A DNA stretch of 64,000 nucleotides from assembly GCA_916048055.1 (NCBI GenBank), contig CAJZHL010000020.1:360588-424587 (forward strand), given 5' to 3'. The notes under the pieces were generated by a model. It saw nothing but the letters and a program-made list of their open reading frames with translations, did no database searches and was not told where the DNA came from. The DNA comes from Pedinophyceae sp. YPF-701 (Eukaryota; Chlorophyta; Pedinophyceae). A program made the position numbers and the translations under genes. Each line of letters starts with the position of its first letter. Position 1 is the first letter of the stretch. Shown here in pieces: positions 20,599-33,199 of the stretch.

Positions 20599-21073
20599 GT
20601 CGTCTTGCTACGAGCCTTCCTGCGACGTCGTGGGGCTGCGAGTGACTCGACCGGACAACTCACGAGGGTATTGAGCACGAGTGACGCGAACACAGCGCCG
20701 CGCGCCCCCATCGCGGCCCGCCCCGCCGAGCTCCGGCCGGGGGATGATATCGGGAGGATCCTCTCAGCAGTCGGGCCGCGCCTGCGCGCGCGCCGCGCGG
20801 GCCTCCGCGCCGCGACCGCGCCCCCGAGGAGCCCTGCGGCCGCACGAGCTCCCCCGACCCGCACAAACGCGCGTGACCTGGAAACGAGGCGCGGCCGGGC
20901 CCGGGGCTGACCTGCGACACGCGCGAGGTGCCCCGGGGCCTAGACCCGGGGAGACGGCTGCCTCGCGCGGCGGCGGCCGGGGCGCCGCGGGCAGGCGCGG
21001 TGCGGCGGCGCGGCGCGTTGCCAGGGCGGCAGGTGGCGTGGCGTTGCATATGGTGTGTGGGCACCGGGCGGCT
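20599..21073. other. Intergenic, psaH upstream region
   Basis: These 475 bp separate the psaH start and the NMT stop (both minus strand). They should include the psaH promoter. No light-response element or TATA box was identified with confidence. Confidence 0.4.
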
Positions 21074-23083
21074 TCACAGCATGATGAGGCCGACGTCGTT
21101 CGGTTTCAGCGGCGCTTCGTCGCCCTGCCCCCCCGCCCCGCCCCAGTTGTACAGGTAGTAGTGCAGGAACCCGTCCCCTGCACACACAGCCACACACCAC
21201 ACAGCCGCGCTCGCGCACGAACAACAACGCCGCACTCGCGCCCACCGCAGCGCCCACGCGCCCCGCAGCACGCACGCACGCGCGGCCGCCCTCTCGGGGC
21301 GCCGTCAGGGGGGGGGTGTGTTACCGATGCCGAACTTGAGGTCCTTGAGGAAGTCTGCGTTGTCCATGAGGTCGAGGGCGTTGAAGACGTCGAACCCCTC
21401 GAGCTTGGCCTGCGTGAGGCAGTCGTTCATGACGTCGCGCATGGAGGCCTCGGTGGCGACCGAGTAGAACGAGAAGGCCGCCCTGACGTCGGTGTGGTGG
21501 GCGTGGCCCAGGACCTGCGAGGGGAGGCTGTAGAACGACCCCATGTCCGTGATGCGCCCGCCCTCGCGCTCCACCACGTACGTGTACACCACGCCTGCAC
21601 GCACGCCGCGTCACGACCACCACGAACACGTAAACAACGATAACAACCGCACACACGCGCTCGCAGACACGCACCGAACGCCAGCACGCACGCACGCACG
21701 CGCGCGCACAGCACACACAGCGCACGCACTCACCGTCGCGCGGCATCATCCAGTGCTCGAGCTCCTCGTCGGTGATCTGCGCCCGCAGCGCGTAGCGGTC
21801 CAGGTGCGCGCGGAGGAGGTCGCCCACCTGCGCGAGGTCGCGCGCCTCCATCTTGCGCCACCCCGGTATCTGCGGCCGCTCCGGGAGCCGGTACAGCTTG
21901 ACCGTGCGCGCCATGGTCATGTTGCGCGCCAGGCGCGAGAACCCGACCTCGATGAGCTTCTTCGGGTTCAGCGAGCGGTGCCAGTACCGGCACACCGCGA
22001 CGGGCTTCGGGATGACGACGCCGGCCGTGTAGACCGCCTGCCACACGCCCGTGCGGTTGACGCGCCGCGTGATCTCCTTGATCAGCACGGGCGCGAGGCG
22101 GCGCGACCGGAGCTTCTTGTGGACGCACAGAAAGTTGATCTCCACCATCGGCACGCTGTGCTCGCGCACGCGCATGCGCTGCGGGATGGCGCTGATGAAG
22201 GACAGGAGCTTCTGCGTGCGGGCGTCGCGCACGCCGAGGAGCCAGTCGGTCCGCCAGCCCGGGGGCATCATGGCCCAGCGCAGGAACTCCGGGGAGTAGT
22301 CGAACCGGAACATGTTGTCGTCGTCCTCGACGTAGTTGCTCGCGAGGAGGTCGTACACCTGCTGCGTGACGGCCTCGTCGCGCAGGTCGCAGTCGCACCA
22401 CTCGAACGGCGCGGGGAGCTTGATCGGCTCCGCGCGGACGTCGTTGATCGTCTTCGGCGGGTCGATCGGCCCGTCCTGCGGCACCCCGCCCTTGGCGCCA
22501 AACTGCGCCACGGGCTGCGTCTCCCAAAAGGCGTACTTGTCCTTCGTGTCCTTCTTGTTCCCCGCCTGCGCGACCAGGACGACGCGTGCGTGGCCGGCCG
22601 TGAGGGGGCGGCCCGCGCGGAACGGGCGGCGGGCGGCGGGCGGCGAGGAGGCGCGCGCTCCAGCTGCACGCTCCCGGGCTTCGGCGCCGCGGCGACTAGG
22701 ACGGCGATACAAGCGCTCGCGCGCTGGGATACGCTGCGATGTTGCGCGGGGCGCGTCGCCGCCGCCGGCCGCGCTCGCAGCTGCGCGGTGCGAGCGGTGC
22801 AGCCTGAAAGAGGCAACTGGCGGGCTACGGGCGTCGGGGCGGCGGACAGGGGCAGCGGTCCAGCTCCGTGCCGAGGTTCGCAACTGAGTCGCGCGGTGCG
22901 CACGCGCGAGCTGCGCGCGGGGGCCCCGGCTGCGGCTGCGGGGCGCGGGCGTGGCGGCGGGGCAGCGGTCGGGGCGCTCACGTTCAGATCGAGCTGCCGC
23001 TCGACCATCTTCTGCAGCGCCTGCGGGTCCATGGCCGGGCTCTGTCCGCCCATGTCATCCTTCCCCTGCTCCTTCCCCGACAT
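21074..23083 (-). CDS. NMT1: Glycylpeptide N-tetradecanoyltransferase (N-myristoyltransferase)
   Basis: It transfers myristate from myristoyl-CoA to N-terminal glycine of cytosolic proteins. Exons 23083-22982, 22565-21734, 21594-21325 and 21177-21074 give 1308 nt (435 aa). Both family signatures are present: EINFLCVHKKLRSRRLAPVL, and KFGIGDG, the latter created exactly across the last exon junction. Other conserved blocks are KYAFWETQPV, FEWCDCDLRD, PPGWRTDWLLGVR, AVCRYWHRSLNPKKLI, MARTVKLYRLP and HYYLYNW. The chain ends in VGLIML, fitting the C-terminal leucine carboxylate that acts as the catalytic base. Length is typical (415-496 aa). Exon 1 encodes only 34 residues of hydrophilic N-terminus. 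The gene is divergent from the K+ channel gene. Confidence 0.95.
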
Positions 23084-23502
23084 CCCGCCCCAGCGTCACC
23101 GACACAGCTCTGGCAGCTCAGCGCCCCACGGCGGCAGCAGCGCCCCTCCGCACGCGCTGCCCGACGACGACGGCGTCGCTACGACCTGCGTCGTCCGCGG
23201 ACCGCAGACCGCTCTCGCTGTGCCGCCCCGCAAGCGAGACGGCGAGGCGGCAATGGTGGAGCCTCAGACCGGGCCGCGCGGGCGCTTCGGCGGGGCGAGC
23301 GGCGCGGATACGCACGCGAGCGGCGCGAGGCCGGTATGTGCAGACGCGGGCGCGCGCCAGGAGCCCCTGAGGCCTGCTGTGGGCGCGCCAGGGGGGGGTG
23401 TGGGTGTCCCGCGGCAATCGTCTTCGAGCCAACGGGGCGGCGCGCGCGGCGCGGCGGGCAGAGAGCGGCCGTGCGAGACGGATGGAGGGGCGGCGGAGCT
23501 AG
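23084..23502. promoter_or_regulatory. Divergent upstream region of NMT1 and the K+ channel gene
   Basis: These 419 bp between opposed start codons should contain both promoters. An in-frame TAG lies immediately before the channel ATG at 23503, so that ATG is the first possible start in its exon. No named element was recognised. Confidence 0.4.
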
Positions 23503-25930
23503 ATGATCGCGATAACGGCGGGCCGCAACCAGGCCGGGCGGTTCTCCACGGACCTGCCCCCCGCCGGGCAAGGCCGGTGGAGGCAGCCCCGGTCCACGGC
23601 GGGGAACGCCGCGACCGCGTCCGGGCACGAGGAGCCCCGCGGGACCTTCCGCACGGACGAGAGCAGCCGCAACGGCGCGCGGGAGGCCGGGGACGGCCGC
23701 AGGGAGGACGTGCTGCTCTTCCTGCGGGCGGGAAACCATGTGCGCAGGGCTGTGTGGGCGCGCCACAGCGGGTGGTTCGGGCTCCTGCGGCTGTTCGTCG
23801 CGGAGTTCAACCTCTCGGTGACGGACAACGTGGTGTCGACGGACTTCTACCTCCAGCACCCCGCGTTCGGCACCTTTTACGAGGGGTTCAGCCTCGACGA
23901 CCTGGTGCCCGGGTCCTCGGTCGAACTGCGGACCGAGGAGACGGGGCGCCTGGGGCAGCGCGATACTGAGCAGTACCGCACGTACGAGCGCACGAGGGCG
24001 CTCGAGGTGCGTCCCCCGCGCGCCCCGCAGCGCGCAGACCTGCATGCTGGCCCAGCGCAGGGGCCCGCGCGGCGCCCGGCGCCCCGCGCGCGCGGCCCCG
24101 GGGCACGCGCGACCGCGTTGCGGCTGCTGGGGCCCCGGGGCGGCGCAGCGCCCGCGGCCGGCGCCGCAGCCGCCCGGGAAGCGCCGGGCGGGCACCTGGC
24201 TGCATGCTCAACAGGCCAACGGATGGCGCGCGTGCGCCGGGGGCGCGCCCGTCCCGCCGTGCTCGCGCGGCGCAGCGGACGCCATTCTGCCTCGTCACCC
24301 CCGTGCGCCCCCCGCGGTGTCGTTCGCGCAGTTGATGCGGCAAGAGGAGCAGCAGCGGCAGCTCGAGCGGCACCTCATGTCGAAACGGCAGCTCATGCTG
24401 GCGCGACGGTCGGACTCGGGGGCGGAGGGCGACGGTGTATCGGCGAGAGATAGCTTGGACGGGGGCGACGTGCGTGGTCCCCCCCCCCGTTGCGCGCTGC
24501 TCCTCGCACTGCTGCTGGGTCTGGCACCGCGCCGGTGCGTGCGGCGCCGACGGGTTCCGCCCCCTCGTGTCGCGCAGAGCAAGACGGACGACGACGAGAA
24601 GGGCAAGGACGGGGCGGAGGAGGACCCGGAGGACGCGTGGCGGGCGCGGTGGGGGGCGCAGTGGCGCAACCCGCTGTGGTTGATGCTGGACGACCCCGCG
24701 AGCAGCTCGGCGGCGCGGTGGCTGACGATCTTCATCATGCTGTTCATCGTCATCAGCACGATCACGTTCTGCCTGGAGACGTTCCCGCAGTTCAAGGAGG
24801 AGTCGGAGCAGCGCACCTCCCCGCTCTACCTCCTCGAGGCCGTCTCGATCGCCATCTTCACCGTCGAGATCTTCCTGCGCCTGCTCACGACGCCCTCGGT
24901 CCCGGACTACTTCCGCAAGCTCATGAACTGGATCGACATCGTCTCCGTGCTCCCCTTCTACATCGACCTGGCCCTCAACGGCACCGACATCCCGGGCATG
25001 CAGGGCCTGCGCGTCGTGCGGCTCGTGCGCGTGTTCCGGCTCTTCAAGATGTCCCAGGGCACGCTCGCGCTCTTCGGGAAGACCATGCAGAAGTCCAGCC
25101 GCCCGCTGTACATGCTGATCTTCTTCGTGTCGCTGGGCACCGTGCTCTTCTCCAGCCTGATCTACTACGCCGAGCGCGGCAAGTACGACGCGGAGATGCG
25201 CATGTGGAAGCGCCGGTTCGCGTACCAGTGCGACATCACCGTCCAGCTCGCCGGGAGCGAGCCGCTGGACGAGGCCTACATCCGCGCCCGGCTGTCGCAC
25301 TGCGTGCTGACCAACCGCATCAGCGCGCAGGCCGCGGAGTTCGCCTGCGAGTACCAGTACCGCCGGAACGACTCGTGCTTCGAGCTGTTCGAGCCCAGCC
25401 CGTTCACGTCGATCCCGGCGTCGTTCTGGTGGTGCATCGTCACCATGGTGACCGTCGGGTACGGCGACGTGGTGCCGCGGTACTGGTACGGGAAGGCCAT
25501 CGCGAGCCTGGTGATGCTGTTCGGCGTGCTCGTCATCGCGCTGCCCATCACGGTCATCGGGAGCAACTTCAGCAACCTGTACCGCAAGATGGTGCTGGCG
25601 GGCAAGGGGCCGCGGGGCAACGTGATGCTGCTGCAGAGCATCGCGACGCTGCGGGCGCAGGAGGAGAAGGCGGACGAGGAGGAGGCGCAGGCGCTCGCGG
25701 AGATGGCCACGCGCCTGGGGGCCAGCGGGCACACCGGGACGCGCAGTCACATGTCGGGCGAGAGCGAACGGAGCCTGCAGTCGAAGCAGAAGAGCTCCGG
25801 GGCGATGAAGCGCTCGATCAAGGAGGACCTGGAGGGCGAGGAGGAGGCGGGGCGGACCGCGGCGGACTCGGTGGGGCGCAACGGCGGGGCGCCCTCGCTG
25901 CCACCCGTGGTGAGCGAGGGAGGGACGTGA
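23503..25930 (+). CDS. Voltage-gated potassium channel subunit (Kv-like, six transmembrane segments)
   Basis: Exons 23503-24006, 24332-24469 and 24578-25930 sum to 1995 nt (664 aa). The N-terminal about 215 residues are hydrophilic, with no clear T1 domain; a basic helix rich in Gln and Arg lies in exon 2. S1 begins near residue 262 (WLTIFIMLFIVISTITF). S2 follows at LLEAVSIAIFTVEIFLRLL, and S3 at WIDIVSVLPFYIDLAL. S4 (LRVVRLVRVFRLFK, about 357-371) has four Arg and one Lys at three-residue spacing. The pore carries WWCIVTMVTVGYGDVVP with the K+ filter at about 506-511, and S6 contains MLFGVLVIALPITVI with the Kv PxxP-like gating bend reduced to LPI. The S5-pore turret is about 85 residues and has four Cys. 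The C-tail is helical and acidic. It is expected to be a plasma- or organelle-membrane K+ channel opened by depolarisation. Confidence 0.92.
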
Positions 25931-27399
25931 GGGCGGGCTGCCGGGCGCGGACGGCGGCGCCGCGACCCGGGAATACAATAGTGCAGACACGATGCACGCC
26001 GCGATATCTGCTCGCCGTTGATCACTGCCCACCCCCCCACCACAATTGTCATCTGCATAGGAACGGCTGCTGTAAGAAATGCTGCGCATCCCAGGCTGCC
26101 GCGGGCGGAGAAGGGTCGCCGGCAGCGAGCAGGCGCGGCGCGCCAGGATTTCAGGACGCGAAGGCGCGTGGCTGGCCCTGGGGTGTGAGCGGCGACGCAG
26201 GAGCTGGGCTGCCGGCGTTCCAACTCGACGAGGCCGTCTGGGCGTCGCGGAAGCGCGGCAGAGGCGTGCGGAGAGGAGGCTCGTCGTGTTCGCCCACAGC
26301 GATCGTCGGCGTGTGCGCCTCAACGATCGACTGAATGGCGGCGTCGAACGCAGCCTTGACGCCGTTCAGATCGCCCCCCTGCGGTCAGCGGACCCGTCGA
26401 CGGGCGGCATCGCACTCACTCGCAGAGGTGGTTGCTATTCCATCTGGGTCAGCACGGCCGGAGCGGAAATGCTCAGGTCCCAGGAGGGATGGGATCGTTG
26501 GTATCCATGCCAGCGGCGCAGCGAGACATGCAAGTGGACATCGCATGTGTTGCGCAGGGGGCACAGGCGTCGCTACGAAGCAGACAGCACAACTTGCGCA
26601 CTCTGCGACGACAACGGCCGCGACAGGAGACGAGAAAGACAGGGATCTCCGGCGACTGATCGGACATGCCCGAAAAGCGCGAGCTACGCCTGCCGCACCG
26701 CATGTGGAGCGACGTCTGGCCACCCACGAATATGCCCGCTGGGGCGCGGGAACGGGCCCCTCTTGCGCAGGCAGGGCGCTGCGAGGCTGGAAACGCCCCC
26801 AATCGAATCAGTGGATGCGTGATTTCGAATTGCGGCGCACCTGGACCATCACGCCTCCTCAGTGACGACGCAACGGAGCTTGCCTCAGAGCGCTGCGTGG
26901 GGCTCGGTCGTGGCCCGTGAGGCGTTGTCAGGAGGCAAAGGTCGCCGACGTTGCCCCAGACCGACGCTGTTCTTCCAGCGTGGCAGTGCCGCTCGGAGCT
27001 GCCCCCCTCGGTGGCGCGATGAAAGCGCCGCACGGGGAGACCTCGCAAGAGAGAGAGCTATGGCAGCAGGGCGAAAAGCCGCGCCCTCGATTCACCGGAT
27101 CTTGTGGCGCAAGAGTGAGCGAAGGACAAGGAATTTGCTGCACAGGAATGCGCGGCAGGAGCCAATGTCGCCTGGAGGGGGGTGGCACGAAGACCCTGGG
27201 CCGACTGTTGCGCCAGCTCAGGAAGCACTGCTGCGCGCACGGCGGTGCGCGGGCCCTGTGGGCGAGGGCCGCGTGCGGTCTCGGATGGAGCGCCGTCATT
27301 GCGGCTTGCACTGTACCACCAGCGGTTATGCACCACGTGTTCCTTCTTTGACAACAACCAGCAAGTTTGCGCGTCAGCCGACGACGTTACAACGACCCT
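25931..27399. other. Long intergenic region between convergent genes
   Basis: This segment of about 1.47 kb lies between the K+ channel stop and the CAP-D3 stop. From about 25970 to 27370 it is visibly less GC-rich than the neighbouring genes. It carries only short ORFs without recognisable motifs. It may hold long 3' UTRs or the decayed remains of a mobile element; nothing can be assigned. Confidence 0.4.
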
Positions 27400-30300
27400 C
27401 TACGCGCGCCGCGTCTTCCGTGCTGTCCGCGGCACCGTCAGCTGCGGAGTCGCTGCGCCGCCACCGCCGCCTCCCGTCGACACAGCGCTCGCCCCGTTCG
27501 ACAGCACCGACGCCGCCAGCGGCGTCCGCCCCGGCGTCACTCCCACGGGCGTCTTCGGCGACTTCGCTGCCGGCGTCCGCGCAGCAGGCGTCACCGCCGC
27601 CGTCTCGGTCGCTACCGCCGCCGCCTCAGGAGCCGCCGCCGCCGCCGCCTCCGGAGCCCGCTCCGCGCCCTGGCGCTCGCGGTCCGCGCGCGCCATCTCG
27701 TGCCGCAGCTCGCACGCGAACTCCCGGTCGCCCGCCAGCAGCTCGTCCACCTCGGACCGGTACTCCCTGAGGATGGCCGCCGCGCTGCGCAGGAGCTCGC
27801 CCTGGAGCGGGTGCTGCATGTCCGCGAGGCGCTGGCGGAGGCCGCCGAGCGCCGGCAGCGTGTGCTCGAGCACGTACCGCCGCACGACCAGCGCGAGCGC
27901 CTGCCCGCGCACCCGCTCGCCCGCCTGCGCCACCGCGCGCGCAATCTGCTGCGCGCCGCCGCCCGCCGCGACCTCCGCCGCCGCCGCCGCCTCCGGGTCC
28001 GCGGCGTCGTCCCCGGCGGTCCCCGCGCCGCGCCGCTGCGCCCCGACCTGCCACCGCCCCTCGACCAGCACGTGCAGCGTGTCGCGCAGCAGCTCCTCGT
28101 GGCCCGCCACCGCGAGCCCGCCCTCCGCCGCGCGCGACAGCACCTCGCGGCTCAGCCGCAGCGCCGTCTCCACGCGCTGCTCCGGCGCCATGCAGTCGAG
28201 CAGGCACGCCAGGATCCGCCGGCGGTTGCCCCGCGCGCGCTCCGAGGGCCCCTCCACGCACGCGCCGCCCGCGGACATGGACCCGGCGACGAACCCGCCG
28301 CCGGCCTCCTGCTCGACGGTCTGCGTCTGCACGATGTCGTCCGCCTCGGCCGCGGCGCCGTTCATGTGCAGGAGCGCCTCGAGGAAGTGGTTGTACGCCA
28401 GCTGGGGGGTGCGCGCGGCGAGGGTCTCGGTGAGGAGGTGCGAGGCGAGCTCGCGGACGTCGGCGCAGTCGTCGACGAGCGCGAGCAGGAGCTGCTGGAA
28501 GAGCGCGCCGCGGCACTTGACGTAGTCGGCCAGCAGCAGCCGCGCGAGCAGCGCCAGCGCCTGCCGGCGGATGACCTCCGAGGGGTCGCGCACGCACGCG
28601 ACGAGGCGCGGGACGTGCGCGTCGACCAGCGCGGTGTACCGCGTGCACAGGTCGCACAGCACCACCAGGATGTTGTTGCGCACCGCCGGCGCGTGCGACG
28701 CGCTCATCTCCTGCACCAGCAGCGGGACCATCTTGCGCGCCAGCACCGCGTCGCGCATCGCGAGCTTGCCCACGCACACGTACGCGAACGCCTGGATCCG
28801 CGCCGAGACGTGCCCGCCCAGCCCGTCGCCGCCCCCGCGCGACACCACGCGCCGCGCGGTGAGGCTCTGCGCCAGCACCGACAGCCGCGACGGCACCGCC
28901 ACGCCCTCCTGCAGCGCCACCTCGCCCAGCACGAAGATCGCGTACGCCGCACGCTCCTCCCGCTCGTCGAACCCGCGGGGCGTCCCCGCGTCCCGCAGCA
29001 GCGTCGAGTACGCCTCCAGCGCCTGCTCCACTGCGCGAAACACCCCCCCCGTCCACTCCGCCATCGCGCGCTCCAGCGCCACCTTCGACCCCTCCGCCCC
29101 CACCGACGCCCGGCACAGCCCCGCCAGCGCCCCCACGTGCGCCGCCAGCGCCGCGGGCGGCAGCGACAGCCCCAGGAGCGACTTGAAGATCCCCGCCGCC
29201 ACCTCCGCCGCGTCCTGCGCGCCGAACGACCCCGCGCTCGCCGCCACGCACCGCAGGACGTGACTCATGATGCGCCCGACGTGCAGCGCCTGCGCCGACG
29301 TCCCGCCGCCGCGCTGCGCCTCGGCCCACGCCGCCCGCTGCGTCGCCAGCTCCGCCTGCAGCCGCGCGCCGTCCGTGCACCCGGGCTCGAGCTCCGCGAG
29401 CGCCGCCATGCACACCCACGCGCCGTTCTGCGCGTCCGCGGCGCCCGCGCCCACGCGGCCCGTCTCCTCGAGCAGCCGCGCCAGCCCGCGGCACAGCCCC
29501 CTGGCCCCCAGCGTCTTGGCCAGCTTGCGCCCGCGGAGCACCCGCGCGACCGCGTTCGCCGCGGGCGGGCCCAGCCGCGAGATCCCCGCGAGTGTCTGCA
29601 GCGCCGCGTCCGTCTCCGCGGGCCCGGGGCTCTTCGCGGCCACCGCGCGGAAGAGCGCCGCGTCGAGGGCCGCGTTCACGGCGTCCTGCACCGAGGCCTC
29701 GGGGTCGCCCGCCATGGAGACCACGACGCGCACGAGCGCCTCCGCGCACGTGGGCGCGCCCGGGAAGGCCACGGTGAGCTCCGCCGCGGCGGCGAGCGCG
29801 GCCTTGCGGACGGTGATGAGGGGGTCGGTGGCGGCGGTGGCGAGCGCGGCGGCGTCGTCCGCGGAGGGCGCGAGGGCCGCGTCGTCCGCGTCGGCGAGCG
29901 CGCGCTTCATGATGAGCAGGCCGCGGAGGAGGTGCAGCGCCGACTTGCGCACGCCTCCGCGGCCGTCGCAGACCCGCCGCCCCGCCATGCGCAGCAGCGC
30001 GGCCACCTGCGCGCCCGCGAGCGCCGCGTCGCCCTCGCCCCCGCCCGTCGCGCCGGTCGCCGCCACCGTCATCGTCGCCGTGCCGCCCGTGGTGCGCACC
30101 GCGCTCCCCAGCCCGCCCGACCCCTCCCGCATCACCTTGCGCGCCAACGCCAGCGCGCGGCGGAGCAGCGGCGCCCCGGCGTCGGCCAGCTCCGTGACGG
30201 CCGTGCCCAGCTGCTGCACCGCGCGCGCCCGCACCGCGCCGTTCTTGTCGGAGCACCGCTGCGCGAGCACCACCAGGCACACCACGCCCACCGGCACGGG

Positions 30301-32397
30301 CTCCGCGGCCGAGTCCGGCCCGGGCGTGCGGACCGTGCTCGGCGTCCGCAGCGCCTGCCGCACCGACGCGGAGCCCAGCGGGGTCAGGCCCGGCGATGGC
30401 GCGTCGGGCGCGTCCGCGGGGCCCTCCCTGGCGGCGGGGGTGGCTGCGGCGCCGCCCGGCGTGCGGGCGGGCGCCGCGGAGGCCGGCTCGTCCGCCTCGG
30501 GCGGCGCGTCGAAGCAGCCCTGGAAGTTCAGGAGGATCTCCGCGGCGAGGTCGACGGCCATGGCCCGCTGCGCCGCCTCCGCGGACCGCGACAGCTTGGC
30601 GATGAAGACGATCAGACGCAGCCGGTCCGGCCAGCCCAGCGCCTGCGCGAGCGAGCTCACCGCCTCGACGGCGGCGCTGCGCGCGTCCGCGCGGTCCGGG
30701 CACTTGAGGCACAGGTGCCGTGCGAGGCCCGCCACCGCGGCGTGGGACGCAGGCGACCGCTGGGCGATACCTGCACGGCGGGGACGGGTGATGTGGCGGT
30801 CAGACGGCGCCACCTCTCGTGTGCGTGTTCGAGCGGGCGCGTGCTCGCGGGCCCGTGCGCACCCTTCGCCATGGCCACCGCTTGACGGCGTGCGGCCGCG
30901 GGGGGCGCGCCGGTCGCGCGGCGCGCGGCGCCCGGCACGACCCCGAGGATCGTCGACGACAGCTGGTAGAAGATCTGCACCAGGACCTCCTCCAGCTGCC
31001 CGTTGCGCTCGTGCGCCAGCTGCTCCACGCCCGCGAAGGCCAGCGCCGTGGCCCCCGCCGGCGCCGCGGGCGAGAACCCGGCCTCCAGCAGCGCCCCGCA
31101 CAGCTGCCGCAGCGCGTCCTCGCGGCCGCGAAACGACAGCCGCGCGAGTGCGCCGGGCAGGTGCGCGAGGACGCTGGGCAGGTGCTCCGCGGGCATGCCG
31201 GCGGGGGCCGCGGGGAGGTCGCCCTCCGCGTCGCTGCCGGGCGCGCCCTCCGCGTCGACGTCCATGTCGTCCTCGCGCCGCGCCTGCTTCCCTTTCGCCT
31301 GCACCACGCGTTGGGGGCATCGCGGCCCTGGTTCCCGTCAGTGCCTTGTTGTTGGAACTTCAAGGACGTTGTGTCCGCTCGCCGCGGCGCTACGGAGCGA
31401 TCCGAGATGCCGCCGCAGCACGCGGAGGGGGCTGCGCCTCGGCGGCGCGGGCGCGGTGCCCCGCCCGCTCACGCTCGCGCCGCGGCGGCATCTTGAATCG
31501 CTCCAGCGCTCGCCGTGACAGCGGCGCTCGGGCCGGCGAGCGACGCGTCATGGTGTCGTAGAGCGCGAGCCGCGGACCGGGGCGACGTGCGTGAGTCGCG
31601 CTTCGTGCGTGTCCACGGGCGGAGGGGGACGTGCCTTTTTGGGCTGGCCTCGCTTGGCAGGGGCCTGCCGGGCGGCCTCGGTGATCAGCGACATGATGCC
31701 CTGGAGGGCGAACTCGTCGTGGAGCGTCGCGGACGGGCAGCTCTCGGACGACAGCAGGCCCAGGTAGACGGCCGCGCCAAGCGCCCTGCAACCGAGCGCG
31801 CAACAGACGGGCGGCCGAGTGAGCGCCGCACCGCGGGCAGCTGAGAGCGCGAGTGGGAGCGGCAGTACGTCGAACGAGCGTGCGTCGCAGAAATGCGACT
31901 CGCGGTGTCCCGCGCCCCCTGTGCGGCGGCCGCGCGCACCTCCTCTCCGGTGCACCTACGTAGACGCAGGCCGTCAACACGCGCCCGACCGCGCCGAACT
32001 TGACGCCGCTCTGCCCCGCATCCGTCCAGTCCCGGGTTGTGAGCGAAGTCGCCGCGTCGACGTCGCCGGGTGCGAGGCTCGCCTGCGTTCCTCGAGGGTG
32101 TGCCGGGCAGCGCTGAGCAATCGGTGCCAGGCGGGCGCTGGCGCACCCCAGGGGCGCCACGGCACGCGAACCCCGCCGAGCCGCCTCGTGCGGATCCTCA
32201 CAAGGCGCCTGCGCTGTCGAGACGCAGCTGCGCGCCCCCCGCGGGGGCGGTATCTGCAGGGCGAGCAGGCGCACCTCAGCGACCGCGTCGCGCGCTTCCT
32301 GGGACCGCACGAGCTCGGCCGGGTCGCCGAGAGCCTCGAGCTCGCTCTTATACGCCGCGGAGATGCGCTGGAGCAGCGCCAGGCCCCGGGAGGCCAT
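27400..32397 (-). CDS. NCAPD3: Condensin-2 complex subunit D3 (CAP-D3), HEAT-repeat protein
   Basis: CAP-D3 is the condensin II HEAT subunit that helps compact mitotic chromosomes. Five exons join in frame: 32397-32224, 32082-31940, 31785-31617, 31298-30863 and 30770-27400 (4293 nt, 1430 aa; the human protein has 1498). Family blocks are RALGAAVYLGLLSSESCPSA near the N-terminus, the basic-acidic KGKQARREDDMDVD, QLEEVLVQIFYQLSSTILG, HLCLKCPDRADARSAAVEAV and CSDKNGAVRARAVQQL. Towards the C-terminus are DPLITVRKAALAAAAEL, NNILVVLCDLCTRYTALVDA, IRRQALALLARLLLADYVK and LAYNHFLEALLHMN. The C-terminal about 250 residues are low-complexity Ala/Thr/Pro with many TP sites, as in other CAP-D3 tails that are kinase targets. 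The first exon is the least certain. The antisense strand of this gene carries a false open frame of about 1170 codons. Confidence 0.9.
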
Positions 32398-33199
32398 GCT
32401 GGGCGGCGTGGTGCGTTCAAAAGCCTGCCTGCACAATTGGTTGCTCTCCCTGCGAGAGCCGCATGCCACGCCTCTGTCAGGGGGGGGCGTCCGCGGTGAT
32501 GCGATCACTGGCGCGGCGTGGAGGGGCCGCGCACGCAAGACGCGCGGCAGGCCCCGCGCAGGCGCGCCCGCAGCCTCCCGGAGGACTGGACGCACGCCCC
32601 GCCTGGCACGAGGGGCGCCCGTGGCGCCCCGGCGCGACACATTGGCCTGGCGGCTGGCGTGGGGCCGGCGACTGCGGCGTGAGTGCAAGCGCGGCGACGT
32701 TCCGAGTCCGGATACGCGACACTCCGCGGCGCAGACATCGGTGGACGCCGTGCTGAGCGCAGGGCTGCGCGCCCCGCGGTTCCGCCGCCCACGGACACCG
32801 TTGCCAGCCCGGACGCGGGTGTACCGCATCGCCGTGGGAACTGCAACCTTCCTTCCTTTCTCGCGGGCTCGCGCGGCGCGGCGCAAGCACGCTTGGTGCT
32901 GGATGGATCCAGCACTCGCCTGACCGTCGCAGAGTGGTCTCCACAGCATGCGGAAGTGCCCGGTTAGCAAACTCATGGTGAAGAATCACACGTATGTGCG
33001 GAAGTGCTTAGTTGGAACGTGCAATCACCGCGCCCCGGAGGCAGAGAGGCGCAAAGAGGCCTCAGACACTCCTGCGCCCCCACCACCGGTGCGCGCCCGG
33101 GCCCAGTGTGCGCACTGCAACGCGGCGCTGCGCGGCGCTCCGCCCCCCTACGACCGCGCTCATGGCCGCAGCTCCCGGGACTCGATTGCTCGCTGAGGG
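32398..33199. promoter_or_regulatory. Divergent upstream region of NCAPD3 and the CCDC174-like gene
   Basis: These 802 bp lie between two opposed start codons. They should hold both promoters and 5' leaders, and could contain a missed first exon of NCAPD3. No coding segment with family resemblance was seen. Confidence 0.4.

Noticed and set aside
27367-30885. Open frame of 1172 codons on the plus strand
   Set aside because: It is the mirror of the long CAP-D3 exon. Its peptide is Arg/Ala/Gly/His-biased without motifs, whereas the minus strand matches condensin II subunit D3 throughout.
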